A stretch of DNA of 64,000 nucleotides from Youhaiella tibetensis. GTDB taxonomy: Bacteria; Pseudomonadota; Alphaproteobacteria; Rhizobiales; Devosiaceae. The notes beneath the pieces are model-generated. The model ran no database searches. It saw nothing but the letters and a program-made list of their open reading frames with translations, and was not told the DNA's origin. Positions 42,161-51,408 of this stretch are shown here, in pieces. The DNA is taken from the NCBI RefSeq assembly GCF_008000755.1, contig NZ_CP041690.1, forward strand, positions 1,985,260 through 2,049,259, given 5' to 3'. A program made the position numbers and the translations under genes. How positions within the stretch are numbered: the stretch's first letter is position 1; each line of letters opens with the position of its first letter.

Positions 42161-43447
42161 CTAGGCCCGCTTGCGCGTTTCCGAGCGCGGCACGTAGTGG
42201 GCCATCACGCGCTCGATGACCTTGATGGCGTTTTCCGTGCCGTTTTCGGCCTGGAGTTTCTCGCCAAGAGCCTGGGCGTGGCTGCGGTAGGAGGCGTTCG
42301 TGGAAAGGTCCTCAAGCGCCGACGCCAGGATTTCCGGGGTAAGCTTGCGCAGACGGACCGGCTTGGGTCCGCAGCCCAGTTCGTAGACGCGCCGGCCCCA
42401 ATAGGGCTGGTCGACCGTCTGCGGCACGACGAATGTCGGCTTGCCCAGCTGCAGGCCCGCCGAGGTGGTGCCGGCGCCGCCATGGTGAACCACGGCGCTC
42501 ACATACTGGAAGAGCTTGTCGTGCGGGGCCTTCTCGAAGGCGAAGATGGTCTCGGGCAGGTCGTCAGGATTGATGCCCCCCCAGCCCTGGGCGACGACGG
42601 CGCGACCGCCCCAGGCCTTGACGGCCTCCTTGAGGATCTGCGTGTTGCGCTCGGCCCCGAAGGGCATGGACCCGAAGCCGATATAGACCGGCGCCTCGCC
42701 CGCGGCGAGGAACTGCTTGAAGGCCGGGGAGGGCTGCCAGTCCGAGCGGTCCCTGAGCTGCCAGTAGCCGGTGACGATGGCGCTCTTGGGCCAATCGCGT
42801 GGGCGAGGGGAAACCAGGCTCGAATAGGCATAGAGCGTGGTGAGCGGCGTGCCGTCCGTATTGCGGAAGAACCCGCCCTTCTTGCGCGACTCAAGCCCCA
42901 TCAGCTCGCGGCGCAGCTTGTTGCGCGGCAGGTTGTAATAGATCTGCTGCACGGTCATCGCCGTGTAGCTGAGCTTGTTGAAGGTCGGCCCGAAAGTGGG
43001 GCTGTAGTAGATGCACAGCGGGAACTCGCTGGTCGAGTTCAGCGGCTGCAACGCCACCATGACCGCCGGAATGCGCAGCGCCTCGGCGATATCGACGCCG
43101 AAGCTGGTGTTCATGTTGAGGATGATCGCATCGGCGCCCTGCGCCATGTTCCAGGCGAGTCGGGCTGCCGTGTCCACGATCCGCTGACCCTGGCGGAGCA
43201 GGGCCGGCGCATTGAGCAGCATGTTCTGCGACATCGCCTTGTCGAACCGCGAGGTCTGCAGGAACGACTGGATGCTCGAGCCCAGGCTGTGGAACTCCAC
43301 GCCATAGGATTTGGCCATCGGCTCGAACTCGGCGGTGGCGCCGAGCACGACCGAATAGCCGTGTTCTTTCAATGCTACAGCCAAGGCCAGATATGGCTGG
43401 ACATCGCCTTGCGTACCAATCGTGGCAATGGCAATGCGCTTTACCAT
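42161..43447 (-). CDS. Glycosyltransferase family 1 (UGT/sterol glucosyltransferase-like)
   Basis: This 428-residue GT-B enzyme has the N-terminal GT28-like motif IATIGTQGDVQPYLALAVALKEHGY and the C-terminal UGT box with FQYVSAVVHHGGAGTTSAGLQLGKP and PQTVDQPYW. Relatives glycosylate lipids, sterols, carotenoids or rhamnolipids. No neighbouring gene reveals the acceptor. Confidence 0.85.
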   Translation of the reverse strand: MVKRIAIATIGTQGDVQPYLALAVALKEHGYSVVLGATAEFEPMAKSYGVEFHSLGSSIQSFLQTSRFDKAMSQNMLLNAPALLRQGQRIVDTAARLAWNMAQGADAIILNMNTSFGVDIAEALRIPAVMVALQPLNSTSEFPLCIYYSPTFGPTFNKLSYTAMTVQQIYYNLPRNKLRRELMGLESRKKGGFFRNTDGTPLTTLYAYSSLVSPRPRDWPKSAIVTGYWQLRDRSDWQPSPAFKQFLAAGEAPVYIGFGSMPFGAERNTQILKEAVKAWGGRAVVAQGWGGINPDDLPETIFAFEKAPHDKLFQYVSAVVHHGGAGTTSAGLQLGKPTFVVPQTVDQPYWGRRVYELGCGPKPVRLRKLTPEILASALEDLSTNASYRSHAQALGEKLQAENGTENAIKVIERVMAHYVPRSETRKRA

Positions 43448-43797
43448 GTGAACCTCATTGTCCCGATCTGCGAAAAGCCCCCGTCAGCAGCCATTTACAA
43501 CCCTGCGACGGGCAAGTAGAACTGGCTTTCCGCATGCTGGTTTCATTACAAAAATCGCAATATTAGGGCAAGAGATGCCGTTCCTGGTTGCCACCGCTTC
43601 GACCGCTATCCCCGGAAATCTCCGGGTTGAGCATGCGCGTCCCGCGTCGGCTGCCTGCGCCCCGATGTCGGCGGTCCCTGCCGCCGTTTCAAGGGCTTCC
43701 GCACAAGCTCGTTAGCTCTTCCCACAGGCCGCCGGGCGGCTGGGAGGAGCGAAATCGATAGAAGCGCCGCGGCGAAATGCCCGTGGAGCGGCCCATT
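43448..43797. other. Intergenic region, no gene supported
   Basis: About 350 bases between the GT1 gene and the aminotransferase promoter carry no supported gene. Short hairpins such as GCCGCC-GGGC-GGC near 43728-43742 are visible, with no clear function. Confidence 0.4.
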
Positions 43798-43842
43798 TTG
43801 GGCTTAAGCAAATCCATACCATAATTCCGCGATAATCGCGGA
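43798..43842 (+). promoter_or_regulatory. Promoter with palindromic operator before the aminotransferase operon
   Basis: TTGGGC (43798-43803), 16 bases, CATAAT (43820-43825), then the perfect palindrome TCCGCGAT-A-ATCGCGGA (43826-43842) directly over the expected transcription start, 87 bases upstream of the aminotransferase ATG. This placement suits a repressor site. Confidence 0.55.
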
Positions 43843-43928
43843 CACTCTACTCACCGCCGACACGGATGCAGACGCACTGCTCCTGCGGTCAACCGGGCCA
43901 TTGAGCCATACGGCCCACAGAGGACTAA

Positions 43929-45146
43929 ATGAGCGAAGATTTCCATCGCATCCGCCGCCTTCCGCCTTACGTGTTCGATCATATCAACCCGATCAAGGCC
44001 AAGGCGCGAGCTAACGGCGTGGACATCATCGACCTGGGCATGGGCAATCCCGACCTGCCTACGCCTCAGCACATCGTCGAAAAACTCCAGGAAACCGCGC
44101 TCGATCCGCGCACCCACCGCTATTCGACCTCCAAGGGCATTCCGGGCCTGCGCAAGGCCCAGGCATCCTATTACGGCCGCCGCTTCGGGGTGAAGCTGAA
44201 CCCCGATACCCAGGTCGTGGCGACGCTCGGCTCCAAGGAAGGCTTCGCCAACATGGCAGCCGCCATCACCGCCCCCGGCGACGTAGTGCTGGTCCCCAAC
44301 CCGACCTATCCGATCCATTCGTTCGGCTTCATCATGTCGGGCGGCGTGGTCCGCTCGATGCCGGCCGACCCCAACGAGGAATTCCTGCGCACGCTCGACC
44401 GCGCAGTGCGCCACTCGATTCCCAAGCCGATCGCGCTGATCCTCAACTACCCGGCCAACCCGACGGCCTATGTCGCCGACCTCGATTTTTACACCGAGGT
44501 GGTCAAGTACTGTAAGGCGCACGACATCTTCATCCTCTCGGATCTGGCCTATGCCGAGATCTATTTCGACGGCGTGCAGCCGCCCTCTGTCCTGCAGGTG
44601 CCGGGCGCCATCGACATCACCGTCGAGTTCACCTCGATGTCCAAGACCTATTCCATGCCGGGCTGGCGCGTCGGCTTCGCGGTGGGCAACGAACGGCTGA
44701 TCGCGGCGCTGGCGCGCGTGAAATCCTACCTCGACTACGGCGCGTTCACTCCAATTCAGGTGGCGGCGGCTACGGCCCTCAACGGCTCGGACGACGTCAT
44801 CGAGGAAGTGCGCAAGATCTACGAACTGCGCCGCGACGTGATGGTGGAGAGTTTCGGCAGGGCCGGCTGGACCATTCCCTCCCCGGGCGCGACGATGTTC
44901 GCTTGGGCTCCGATTCCCGACAAGTTCGCCCATCTCGGCTCGCTCGAGTTCGCCAAGCTCCTCATCCAGGAGACCGGCGTGGCCGTGGCCCCCGGCGTGG
45001 GCTTCGGCGAATATGGCGACCAGTACATCCGGCTGGCGCTCGTCGAGAACGAGCAGCGCATCCGCCAGGCCGCCCGCGCCATCAAGAAGTTCCTCTCGGG
45101 CGTGCCATCGCACGGCAATGTCGTGCCGTTGCAGGCGGCCAAGTAG
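43929..45146 (+). CDS. Class I/II aminotransferase (AlaC / LL-diaminopimelate type)
   Basis: This 405-residue PLP enzyme has the fold-type-I features: an N-terminal DLGMGNPDLPTPQHI, the NPANPTAYVADLD-type Asn/Pro segment, DLAYAEIYFDG, the PLP lysine in SMSKTYSMPGWR, and the Arg near the C-terminus. It resembles AlaC, which makes alanine from pyruvate, and the dapL-type enzymes. The homoserine dehydrogenase gene follows after about 100 bases, so it may be in the aspartate-family pathway. Exact substrate is uncertain. Confidence 0.88.
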   Translation: MSEDFHRIRRLPPYVFDHINPIKAKARANGVDIIDLGMGNPDLPTPQHIVEKLQETALDPRTHRYSTSKGIPGLRKAQASYYGRRFGVKLNPDTQVVATLGSKEGFANMAAAITAPGDVVLVPNPTYPIHSFGFIMSGGVVRSMPADPNEEFLRTLDRAVRHSIPKPIALILNYPANPTAYVADLDFYTEVVKYCKAHDIFILSDLAYAEIYFDGVQPPSVLQVPGAIDITVEFTSMSKTYSMPGWRVGFAVGNERLIAALARVKSYLDYGAFTPIQVAAATALNGSDDVIEEVRKIYELRRDVMVESFGRAGWTIPSPGATMFAWAPIPDKFAHLGSLEFAKLLIQETGVAVAPGVGFGEYGDQYIRLALVENEQRIRQAARAIKKFLSGVPSHGNVVPLQAAK

Positions 45147-45159
45147 TCCATAACGCCAC

Positions 45160-45187
45160 GGGATCGCTGGCTTTTGCCGGCGATCCC
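45160..45187 (+). terminator. Hairpin between aminotransferase and homoserine dehydrogenase genes
   Basis: GGGATCGC (45160-45167) and GCGATCCC (45180-45187) enclose a loop with TTTT; the stem can extend through TGG/CCG. No long T run follows, so it may only reduce read-through. Confidence 0.4.
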
Positions 45188-45248
45188 TTGGCAATCCTGC
45201 TTATTCTCCTATTGACGAGCAGGCAGTTTCCTATTCATGTGTCGCGCC

Positions 45249-46757
45249 ATGAGCGACATAGTTTCTTTCCGCCAGGCCGTCGAAGCGTTCATTGCTCAGC
45301 GCGGCTGGACTCCCACCCGTTTCGGCCGCGCCATTGCCGGCGACCCGCTATTCGTCTTCGACCTGCGCGAGGGCCGTGAGCCGCGCTCGGATACCCGTGC
45401 CCGCATTCTCAAGGCGATGCAGGAGCAGAGCGATGCGGCCACCATGGCGCCGCTGCGGATCGGCGTGGCCGGGCTCGGCAATGTCGGGGCGACGCTCGTC
45501 AAGATTCTCCAGACCGATGGGGTCGAGCTCAACAAGAAGCTTGGCCGGCAGGTCGTGGTCACCGCTGTCGCCGCGCGCTCGCGCTCGCGCGATCGCGGCA
45601 TCGATATTTCCGGGCTCGAGTGGTTCGACGATCCGGTGGCACTGGCCAAGTCCGATTCGATCGACCTGTTCGTCGAACTCATCGGGGGCGAGGATGGGCC
45701 GGCCCTGGCCGCCGTTCGCGCCGCGCTCGAGATCGGGCGCCCGGTGGTCACGGCCAACAAGGCCCTCCTGGCCAAGCACGGCGTTTCGCTCGCCCGGCTC
45801 GCCGAAGACAGCGGCGCTCAGCTCGGCTTCGAGGCGGCGGTCGCCGGCGGCATTCCCGTCATCAAGACGCTGCGCGAAGGTCTGGGTTCGGCCCGAATCG
45901 GCCGCGTCTACGGGATCATGAACGGAACCTGCAACTACATCCTGACCCGTATGGGTAACGAAGGCATCTCCTTTCAGGAGTGCCTCAAGGATGCGCAGGC
46001 GCTCGGCTATGCCGAAGCCGATCCGACTTTCGATGTCGAAGGGTTCGACACCGCTCACAAGCTGGCGATCCTCGCCAGCCTCTGCTTCGGCTGCGAGATC
46101 GCACCCAACGAGATCTTCGTCGAGGGCATTACCGGGATATCGCAGGCCGACATCAAGGTGACCTCGGACCTGGGCTACAAGATCAAGCTGCTCGGCATCG
46201 CCCAGCGCTCGCCCGAGGGTATCGAGCAACGCGTCCACCCGACGCTCGTGCCAAAGACCAGCGCGGTGGCCGGTGTCGACGGCGTGCTCAACGCCATCGC
46301 GCTCGAAACCGACTATGTGCACGAATTGCTCCTGGCAGGGCCGGGGGCAGGCGGGCCGCCGACGGCCTCTTCGGTGCTCTCCGACATTCTCGACATCGCC
46401 CGCGGCACGCGCGTGCCGCCGCTGGGCGTGCCCAGCCACGAACTGACCCCCTACCGCCAGGCGCCGATGCGCGCCCATGAGGGCGGCTACTACATCCGAC
46501 TAAATGCCAAGGATGTTCCCGGCGCGCTTGCTGCTATTGCTTCCCGCATGGGTGAGCGGGGCATTTCGCTTGAGAGTGTCATCCAGCGGCCAGACTTGCG
46601 TGTTAGCGACCCAGCCGCGGACGGGATCGCCATGCGTACTGTGGTGCTGCTGACCCATGAGACGATGGAGGCCACCGTTCGCGCCGCGATCACGCAGATC
46701 GCAATGGACGGCTTCATCGTGGGTGAGCCTCGGCTCATCCGCATCGAGAAAATCTGA
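45249..46757 (+). CDS. hom: Homoserine dehydrogenase with N-terminal regulator-like module
   Basis: The enzyme part starts at Met66 (base 45444) with RIGVAGLGNVGATLVKIL and has the normal 437 residues: FVELIGGEDGP, a NKALLAKHG motif, GIMNGTCNYILTRM and a C-terminal ACT domain (about 425-502; DVPGALAAIASRMGERGI). It reduces aspartate semialdehyde to homoserine. In front of it, in frame without a stop, are 65 residues with WTPTRFGRAIAGDPLFVFDLREG, like small HTH proteins of Hyphomicrobiales. Met66 itself has only a distant AGGAG. The start at 45249 has a weak ribosome site; 45237 is also possible. GlpX follows. Confidence 0.88.
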   Translation: MSDIVSFRQAVEAFIAQRGWTPTRFGRAIAGDPLFVFDLREGREPRSDTRARILKAMQEQSDAATMAPLRIGVAGLGNVGATLVKILQTDGVELNKKLGRQVVVTAVAARSRSRDRGIDISGLEWFDDPVALAKSDSIDLFVELIGGEDGPALAAVRAALEIGRPVVTANKALLAKHGVSLARLAEDSGAQLGFEAAVAGGIPVIKTLREGLGSARIGRVYGIMNGTCNYILTRMGNEGISFQECLKDAQALGYAEADPTFDVEGFDTAHKLAILASLCFGCEIAPNEIFVEGITGISQADIKVTSDLGYKIKLLGIAQRSPEGIEQRVHPTLVPKTSAVAGVDGVLNAIALETDYVHELLLAGPGAGGPPTASSVLSDILDIARGTRVPPLGVPSHELTPYRQAPMRAHEGGYYIRLNAKDVPGALAAIASRMGERGISLESVIQRPDLRVSDPAADGIAMRTVVLLTHETMEATVRAAITQIAMDGFIVGEPRLIRIEKI

Positions 46758-46794
46758 GCTTGCCCCTTGGTTCTGGGGCCAAGGGGACAAGTAC

Positions 46795-47769
46795 ATGAAG
46801 CTGACTTCGACGGGCAACGGCGCAACCATCGCGCGCAATCTCACCCTGGAACTGGTGCGCGTCACCGAGCGGGCGGCCATCGCCGCTTCCGGCTGGCGCG
46901 GCAAGGGTGACGAAAAGGCCGCCGACGCCGCTGCCGTGGAGGCCATGCGCCAGGAACTCCAGAACGTGGCCATCGCCGGCCGCATCGTCATCGGCGAGGG
47001 CGAGCGCGACGAAGCCCCGATGCTCTTCATCGGCGAGGAAGTCGGCGGGGGCGAGGGCCCGGCGGTCGATATCGCCGTGGATCCCCTCGAGGGCACGACC
47101 CTGTGTGCCAAGAACCAGCCCGATTCCATCTGCGTGCTGGCCATGGCCGAGCGCGGGGGCCTGCTCAACGCGCCAGACGTCTACATGCACAAGATCGCCA
47201 TCGGCGCCGGCTACCCCGAAGGAACTGTCGACCTCGACCGTACCCCCGTCGAGAACGTCAAGATGCTTGCTGCCGCCAAGGGCGTGCCCATCTCGGAGAT
47301 CACCGCCTGCGTGCTCGATCGGCCGCGCCATGCCGGCCTCATCGAGGAGTTGCGCAGCACCGGCGTTGCGGTCAAGCTCATCAGCGACGGCGATATCGCC
47401 GGCGTGATCCACGCCACCAATACCGAGGAAACCGGCATCGACATCTATCTCGGCTCCGGCGGCGCTCCCGAGGGCGTGCTGGCCGCGGCGGCGCTCCGCT
47501 GCATCGGCGGCCAGATGCAGGCGCGCCTGATCCTCGATACGGCCGAGAAACGCGACCGTGCCAAGCGCATGGGGATCAGCGACCCCAGCCGCAAGTATGG
47601 CGTGATGGACCTCGCCTCGGGCGACGTGCTGTTCGCCGCCACCGGCGTCACCGACGGCAGCCTGCTCGAGGGCGTGCGGGTGCGCAAGGATGCGCTCGTC
47701 ACCTCGACCATCGTCATGCGCTCCTGGAGCCAGACGGTGCGTTGGATCAAGGCGCAGCACGCCCGCTAG
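46795..47769 (+). CDS. glpX: Fructose-1,6-bisphosphatase class II
   Basis: This 324-residue protein removes the 1-phosphate of fructose-1,6-bisphosphate in gluconeogenesis. AGGGGA precedes the ATG at 46795. Metal site motifs are VIGEGERDEAPMLFIGEEVG and DPLEGTT (about 98-104). It is 37 bases after hom in the same direction, an arrangement common in this order of bacteria. Confidence 0.95.
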   Translation: MKLTSTGNGATIARNLTLELVRVTERAAIAASGWRGKGDEKAADAAAVEAMRQELQNVAIAGRIVIGEGERDEAPMLFIGEEVGGGEGPAVDIAVDPLEGTTLCAKNQPDSICVLAMAERGGLLNAPDVYMHKIAIGAGYPEGTVDLDRTPVENVKMLAAAKGVPISEITACVLDRPRHAGLIEELRSTGVAVKLISDGDIAGVIHATNTEETGIDIYLGSGGAPEGVLAAAALRCIGGQMQARLILDTAEKRDRAKRMGISDPSRKYGVMDLASGDVLFAATGVTDGSLLEGVRVRKDALVTSTIVMRSWSQTVRWIKAQHAR

Positions 47770-48026
47770 GCCGGCAACTCCAGCCGCCGGATGAAGAGCA
47801 CGCTCCCGGCCACGATGGATATGGCGCCGACGGGTTCGACGGCGCTGTATTCGCTATGCCGGCCCTCGTATTCGACGCCCGTCCAGATGACGCGCACTTC
47901 CTGAGTGGCGACGAACCCATTCTCGACCAGCGCGACCGAAAATCTTTCGAGGTCGCGCTCGTCCTGGACGATCACGGGCTGGACCGGCTGGCCGGGTATT
48001 GCGATGTTGACTTCGAATACGGGCAT
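47766..48026 (-). CDS. Small hypothetical protein (86 aa)
   Basis: The ATG ending at 48026 is preceded by GGGGAGGACACC and is chosen over earlier starts. The protein starts PVFEVNIAIPGQPVQPVIV and is beta-rich, with no recognised domain. It converges with glpX (four bases overlap) and stands divergent to recJ. Function unknown. Confidence 0.7.
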   Translation of the reverse strand: MPVFEVNIAIPGQPVQPVIVQDERDLERFSVALVENGFVATQEVRVIWTGVEYEGRHSEYSAVEPVGAISIVAGSVLFIRRLELPA

Positions 48027-48152
48027 GGTGTCCTCCCCAGGCACGACCCTGATAGTGACGCTGACTCCCAATCGTGACAACCGCATGGAAGACCTGCGCA
48101 TAACCGGGCTTTTGGCCTCGACCAAGCCGCCTAAAACCGTTTAGGTCGCCCC

Positions 48153-49949
48153 ATGCTCGATGAACGCGCCTATTTCCTGGACGTTTCCCGCTCGGTTACG
48201 GGACGCGCCTGGGTGGACCGGTTGGATGCCAATGCCTCGCGGCTGGCCCAGGCCATAGCGCAGCGCACCGACCTTTCCGAAATCCTGGCGCGGATCGTGG
48301 CGGCCAGGGGAGTGGGGCCGGAGGAAGCGGAAAGCTACCTCAACCCCACCATCCGGGACCTGATGCCCGATCCCTCCTCGCTCACCGCCATGGACCGGCT
48401 GGTGGCGCGCCTGGCCAAGGCCATCGGCGATCGCGAGAACGTGGCCCTCTTCGGCGACTATGACGTGGACGGAGCCTGCTCGTGCGCCCTCATGAGCCGC
48501 TACCTGCGCCATTTCGGGCTCGAGCCGCAGGTCTATATTCCGGACCGCATCTTTGAAGGATACGGGCCTAACGTCGCCGCCATCGACAAGCTGATCGATG
48601 CGGGCGCCACCCTCATCATTACCCTGGACTGCGGCACGGTGAGCGACGCGCCGATCGCCCATGCGCGCTCGCGGGGCGTAGATGTGCTGGTCATCGACCA
48701 TCACCTTTCGGACTTCGAGCTGCCCGAGGCGACCGCCATCGTCAATCCGAACCGGCCCGACGACGTCTCCGGCCTCGGCTATCTCTGCGCGGCGGGCGTG
48801 ACATTCATGGTGCTGGTCGCCGCCAACCGCGAGTTGCGCAATCTCGGCCGCGCTGGCTTGCCGGACCTGATGGCAATGCTGGACCTCGTGGCATTGGCGA
48901 CCGTTTGCGATGTCGTGCCGCTCAAGGGGCTCAACCGCGCCTTCGTGGTGCGTGGCCTCGAGATCGCCCGGCGTGGCAACAATCGCGGTATCTCGGCCCT
49001 GGCGCTTGCCGCCCGGGTCAACGGGCCGCTCAATCCCTATCACCTCGGCTTTCTGATCGGCCCGCGCATCAATGCCGGCGGGCGCATCGGCGACGCCGCC
49101 CTCGGAACGCGGCTGCTCACTATCGAGGATGAGCACGAGGCGCTGGCCATCGCGGCACGGCTCGATGAACTCAACGTCGAGCGGCAGCGAATCGAGGTGG
49201 AGGCCGTCGAGGAGGCCGCCCGCGTCGCCGAGGCGGAAATCGGCAATGGCGAGGGGCCGCCCGTGCTGGTGCTCGCCTCGGAGAACTGGCACGCCGGCGT
49301 TGTCGGCCTCATTGCGGCGCGGCTGCGCGAACGCTTCGAGCGCCCGGCTTTCGCCATCGCGCTCGGACCCGACGGCACCGGCACCGGCTCGGGGCGTTCG
49401 ATGCCCGGCGTCGACCTGGGGCGTGCTGTCATCGAGGCTGTCGAGGCTGGAATCATCCCCAAGGGCGGCGGCCATGCCATGGCGGCGGGCGTTACCGTGC
49501 GCACCGGCCAGCTCGGCCCCTTCAGAGCCCACATGGCCCAGGCGCTGACCGCCCAGGTCGCGGTGGCCCGTGCCGCTACGGCGCTGCAGGTAGATGCGGC
49601 CCTCACGGCTCGCGGCGCCTCGCCAGAGTTCGTGCATGACCTCGAACGCGCCGGTCCTTTCGGTTCGGGCAACCCCACCCCGGTTTTCGTGTTTCCCGCC
49701 CACAAGGCCAAGTTCGCAGAGGTTGTGGGGCAGGGCGGGCATGTGCGTTTCACGCTCGCCTCGGATGACGGAGCCCGACTCAAGGGGATCGCCTTCCGCG
49801 CCGCCGGCCAGCCCATTGGCGACGTTCTGCTCAATGGCGGCAACGATACCCCGCTCCATATCGCGGGCACCTTGGGAATCGATCACTGGCAGGGACGCGA
49901 GCAGGTGCAGATCCGGGTGGTCGACGTGGCGTCGCCCGCAAGTCGTTAG
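48153..49949 (+). CDS. recJ: Single-stranded-DNA-specific exonuclease RecJ
   Basis: This 598-residue 5'-3' exonuclease acts in recombination and mismatch repair. The DHH-family motifs are FGDYDVDGACS (100-110), LDCGT near 159-163, DHH at 182-184 and the DHHA1 motif GGHAMAAG near residue 444. The C-terminal OB-like domain with AHKAKFAEVVGQGGHVRFTL completes it. Confidence 0.95.
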   Translation: MLDERAYFLDVSRSVTGRAWVDRLDANASRLAQAIAQRTDLSEILARIVAARGVGPEEAESYLNPTIRDLMPDPSSLTAMDRLVARLAKAIGDRENVALFGDYDVDGACSCALMSRYLRHFGLEPQVYIPDRIFEGYGPNVAAIDKLIDAGATLIITLDCGTVSDAPIAHARSRGVDVLVIDHHLSDFELPEATAIVNPNRPDDVSGLGYLCAAGVTFMVLVAANRELRNLGRAGLPDLMAMLDLVALATVCDVVPLKGLNRAFVVRGLEIARRGNNRGISALALAARVNGPLNPYHLGFLIGPRINAGGRIGDAALGTRLLTIEDEHEALAIAARLDELNVERQRIEVEAVEEAARVAEAEIGNGEGPPVLVLASENWHAGVVGLIAARLRERFERPAFAIALGPDGTGTGSGRSMPGVDLGRAVIEAVEAGIIPKGGGHAMAAGVTVRTGQLGPFRAHMAQALTAQVAVARAATALQVDAALTARGASPEFVHDLERAGPFGSGNPTPVFVFPAHKAKFAEVVGQGGHVRFTLASDDGARLKGIAFRAAGQPIGDVLLNGGNDTPLHIAGTLGIDHWQGREQVQIRVVDVASPASR

Positions 49950-50169
49950 GCGATTTCAATGACTTGTATCGGCGAGCTTTTGCCCGGTGCAGTCTGGAAT
50001 CGCTTGAAAGTGCCGCTTGCAAATCCGAGTATGGCGGATAAGGTATCCATTCGGTACCGACTGCAGGCTGGGCATTTTCCGGTCGCGGACTTGTATCAGG
50101 GACACTTAAACTTCGGGCGAAGTCTGGCGCCAGATGCCGGTGCTTCAGGTCCGATGCGGATAATCCAAT
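49950..50169 (+). other. Intergenic region before cfa
   Basis: This 220-base gap must hold the cfa promoter. A 72-codon frame starting at 49959 looks non-coding: no ribosome site and odd composition. No clear boxes can be named. Confidence 0.4.
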
Positions 50170-51405
50170 ATGACTAAAAGTGTAGTAGATCAGAGGCTTG
50201 GCGAGCCGGGGCTGGGGACTCGCCTGATGTCGAATCTGGTGGAGTGGGCTGGCAAGCGCCTCCTCAGGGAGCCGAGTCAGGGCGCGGTGACGGTTATTCT
50301 GCCCAACGGGCGCAGCCATACCCTGGGCAACCCGACCACGGGTCTCCATTCGGTCCTCAAACTCAACAATTTCAAGGTCATCGGCGAAGCCATGCGTCGG
50401 GGGACCGTGGGCTTCGCGGCTGCCTATATCAACGGCGACATCGAGGTCGATGACCTCACGGCGCTGTTCCGGTTCTTCGTACAGAACAAGGCGATGTTCG
50501 AGGAAGCCGGCAAGGGTTTCTTCCGCCGCGCCGCCAAGGATCTGGCCTATCACATCTCTCGCGCCAACACGCGCGAGGGGTCCAAGGCCAACATTTCCGA
50601 ACACTACGACCTGGGCAACGATTTCTACGGCCAGTGGCTCGATCCCTCGATGACCTATTCGTCGGCGGTGTTCACCTCGGGTGACCAGAGCCTGGAGGAG
50701 GCGCAGCGCGCCAAATACCACCGCATCGCGGACATGGCCGGTGTCAAGGAAGGCGAAAGCGTCCTTGAAATCGGCTGCGGCTGGGGCGGCTTCGCCGAGA
50801 CGGTGGCGCGCGACTACAACGCCCATCTCTATGGCATCACGCTGTCGCGCGAACAGCTCAGCTACGCCCAGGAGCGGCTGCGGCGCCAGGGGCTCGACAA
50901 CCTGGCCCAGCTCCACTTCGAGGACTATCGCGACACCACCGGCCAGTTCGACCATATCGGCTCGATCGAAATGATCGAGGCCGTGGGCGAGGAACATTGG
51001 CCGACCTATTTCCAGGCCGTCCACGACCGGCTCAAGCCAGGCGGTACCGCCGCCATCCAGGCCATTACCATCGATGAGGCCGAGTTCGAGGGCTACCGCT
51101 CCGGTCCCGACTTCATCCAGCGCTTCATCTTCCCCGGCGGCATGCTGCTGACCAAGACCGCGATGCGCGAGCAGGGCGAGCGAGTCGGGCTGCTGCTCGA
51201 GAGGGTGGAAACCTTCGGGCTTTCCTACGCCAAGACGCTACGGCTCTGGTGCGAGCGCTTCCTCGAGCGCTGGCCGGTGATCGCGCCGCTCGGCTACGAC
51301 GAGGCCTTCAAGCGCAAGTGGGTCTATTACCTCTGCTATTGCGAGGCGGGCTTTGCCGAAGGCGCCATCGACGTCGGTATCTACCAGTACCGCCGCCCCG
51401 CCTGA
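50170..51405 (+). CDS. cfa: Cyclopropane-fatty-acyl-phospholipid synthase
   Basis: This 411-residue enzyme adds a methylene from S-adenosylmethionine to unsaturated membrane lipids. The N-terminal part covers about 1-140, then NISEHYDLGNDFYGQWLDPSMTYSSA (substrate region), the SAM motif VLEIGCGWGGFAE (198-210), and the catalytic CFA-type EMIEAVGEEHWP. A typical stress- and stationary-phase enzyme. The SDR gene converges with it. Confidence 0.93.
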   Translation: MTKSVVDQRLGEPGLGTRLMSNLVEWAGKRLLREPSQGAVTVILPNGRSHTLGNPTTGLHSVLKLNNFKVIGEAMRRGTVGFAAAYINGDIEVDDLTALFRFFVQNKAMFEEAGKGFFRRAAKDLAYHISRANTREGSKANISEHYDLGNDFYGQWLDPSMTYSSAVFTSGDQSLEEAQRAKYHRIADMAGVKEGESVLEIGCGWGGFAETVARDYNAHLYGITLSREQLSYAQERLRRQGLDNLAQLHFEDYRDTTGQFDHIGSIEMIEAVGEEHWPTYFQAVHDRLKPGGTAAIQAITIDEAEFEGYRSGPDFIQRFIFPGGMLLTKTAMREQGERVGLLLERVETFGLSYAKTLRLWCERFLERWPVIAPLGYDEAFKRKWVYYLCYCEAGFAEGAIDVGIYQYRRPA

Positions 51406-51408
51406 CGG

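Noticed and set aside
41369-43519. A 716-codon + strand frame over the symporter and GT1 genes
   Set aside because: It is the shadow of the symporter and the reverse side of GT1; composition is rich in Arg, Pro and Gly with no domain, and real families lie in the other frames.
49959-50177. A 72-codon frame before cfa
   Set aside because: No ribosome site and no family; it lies in the promoter gap of cfa.
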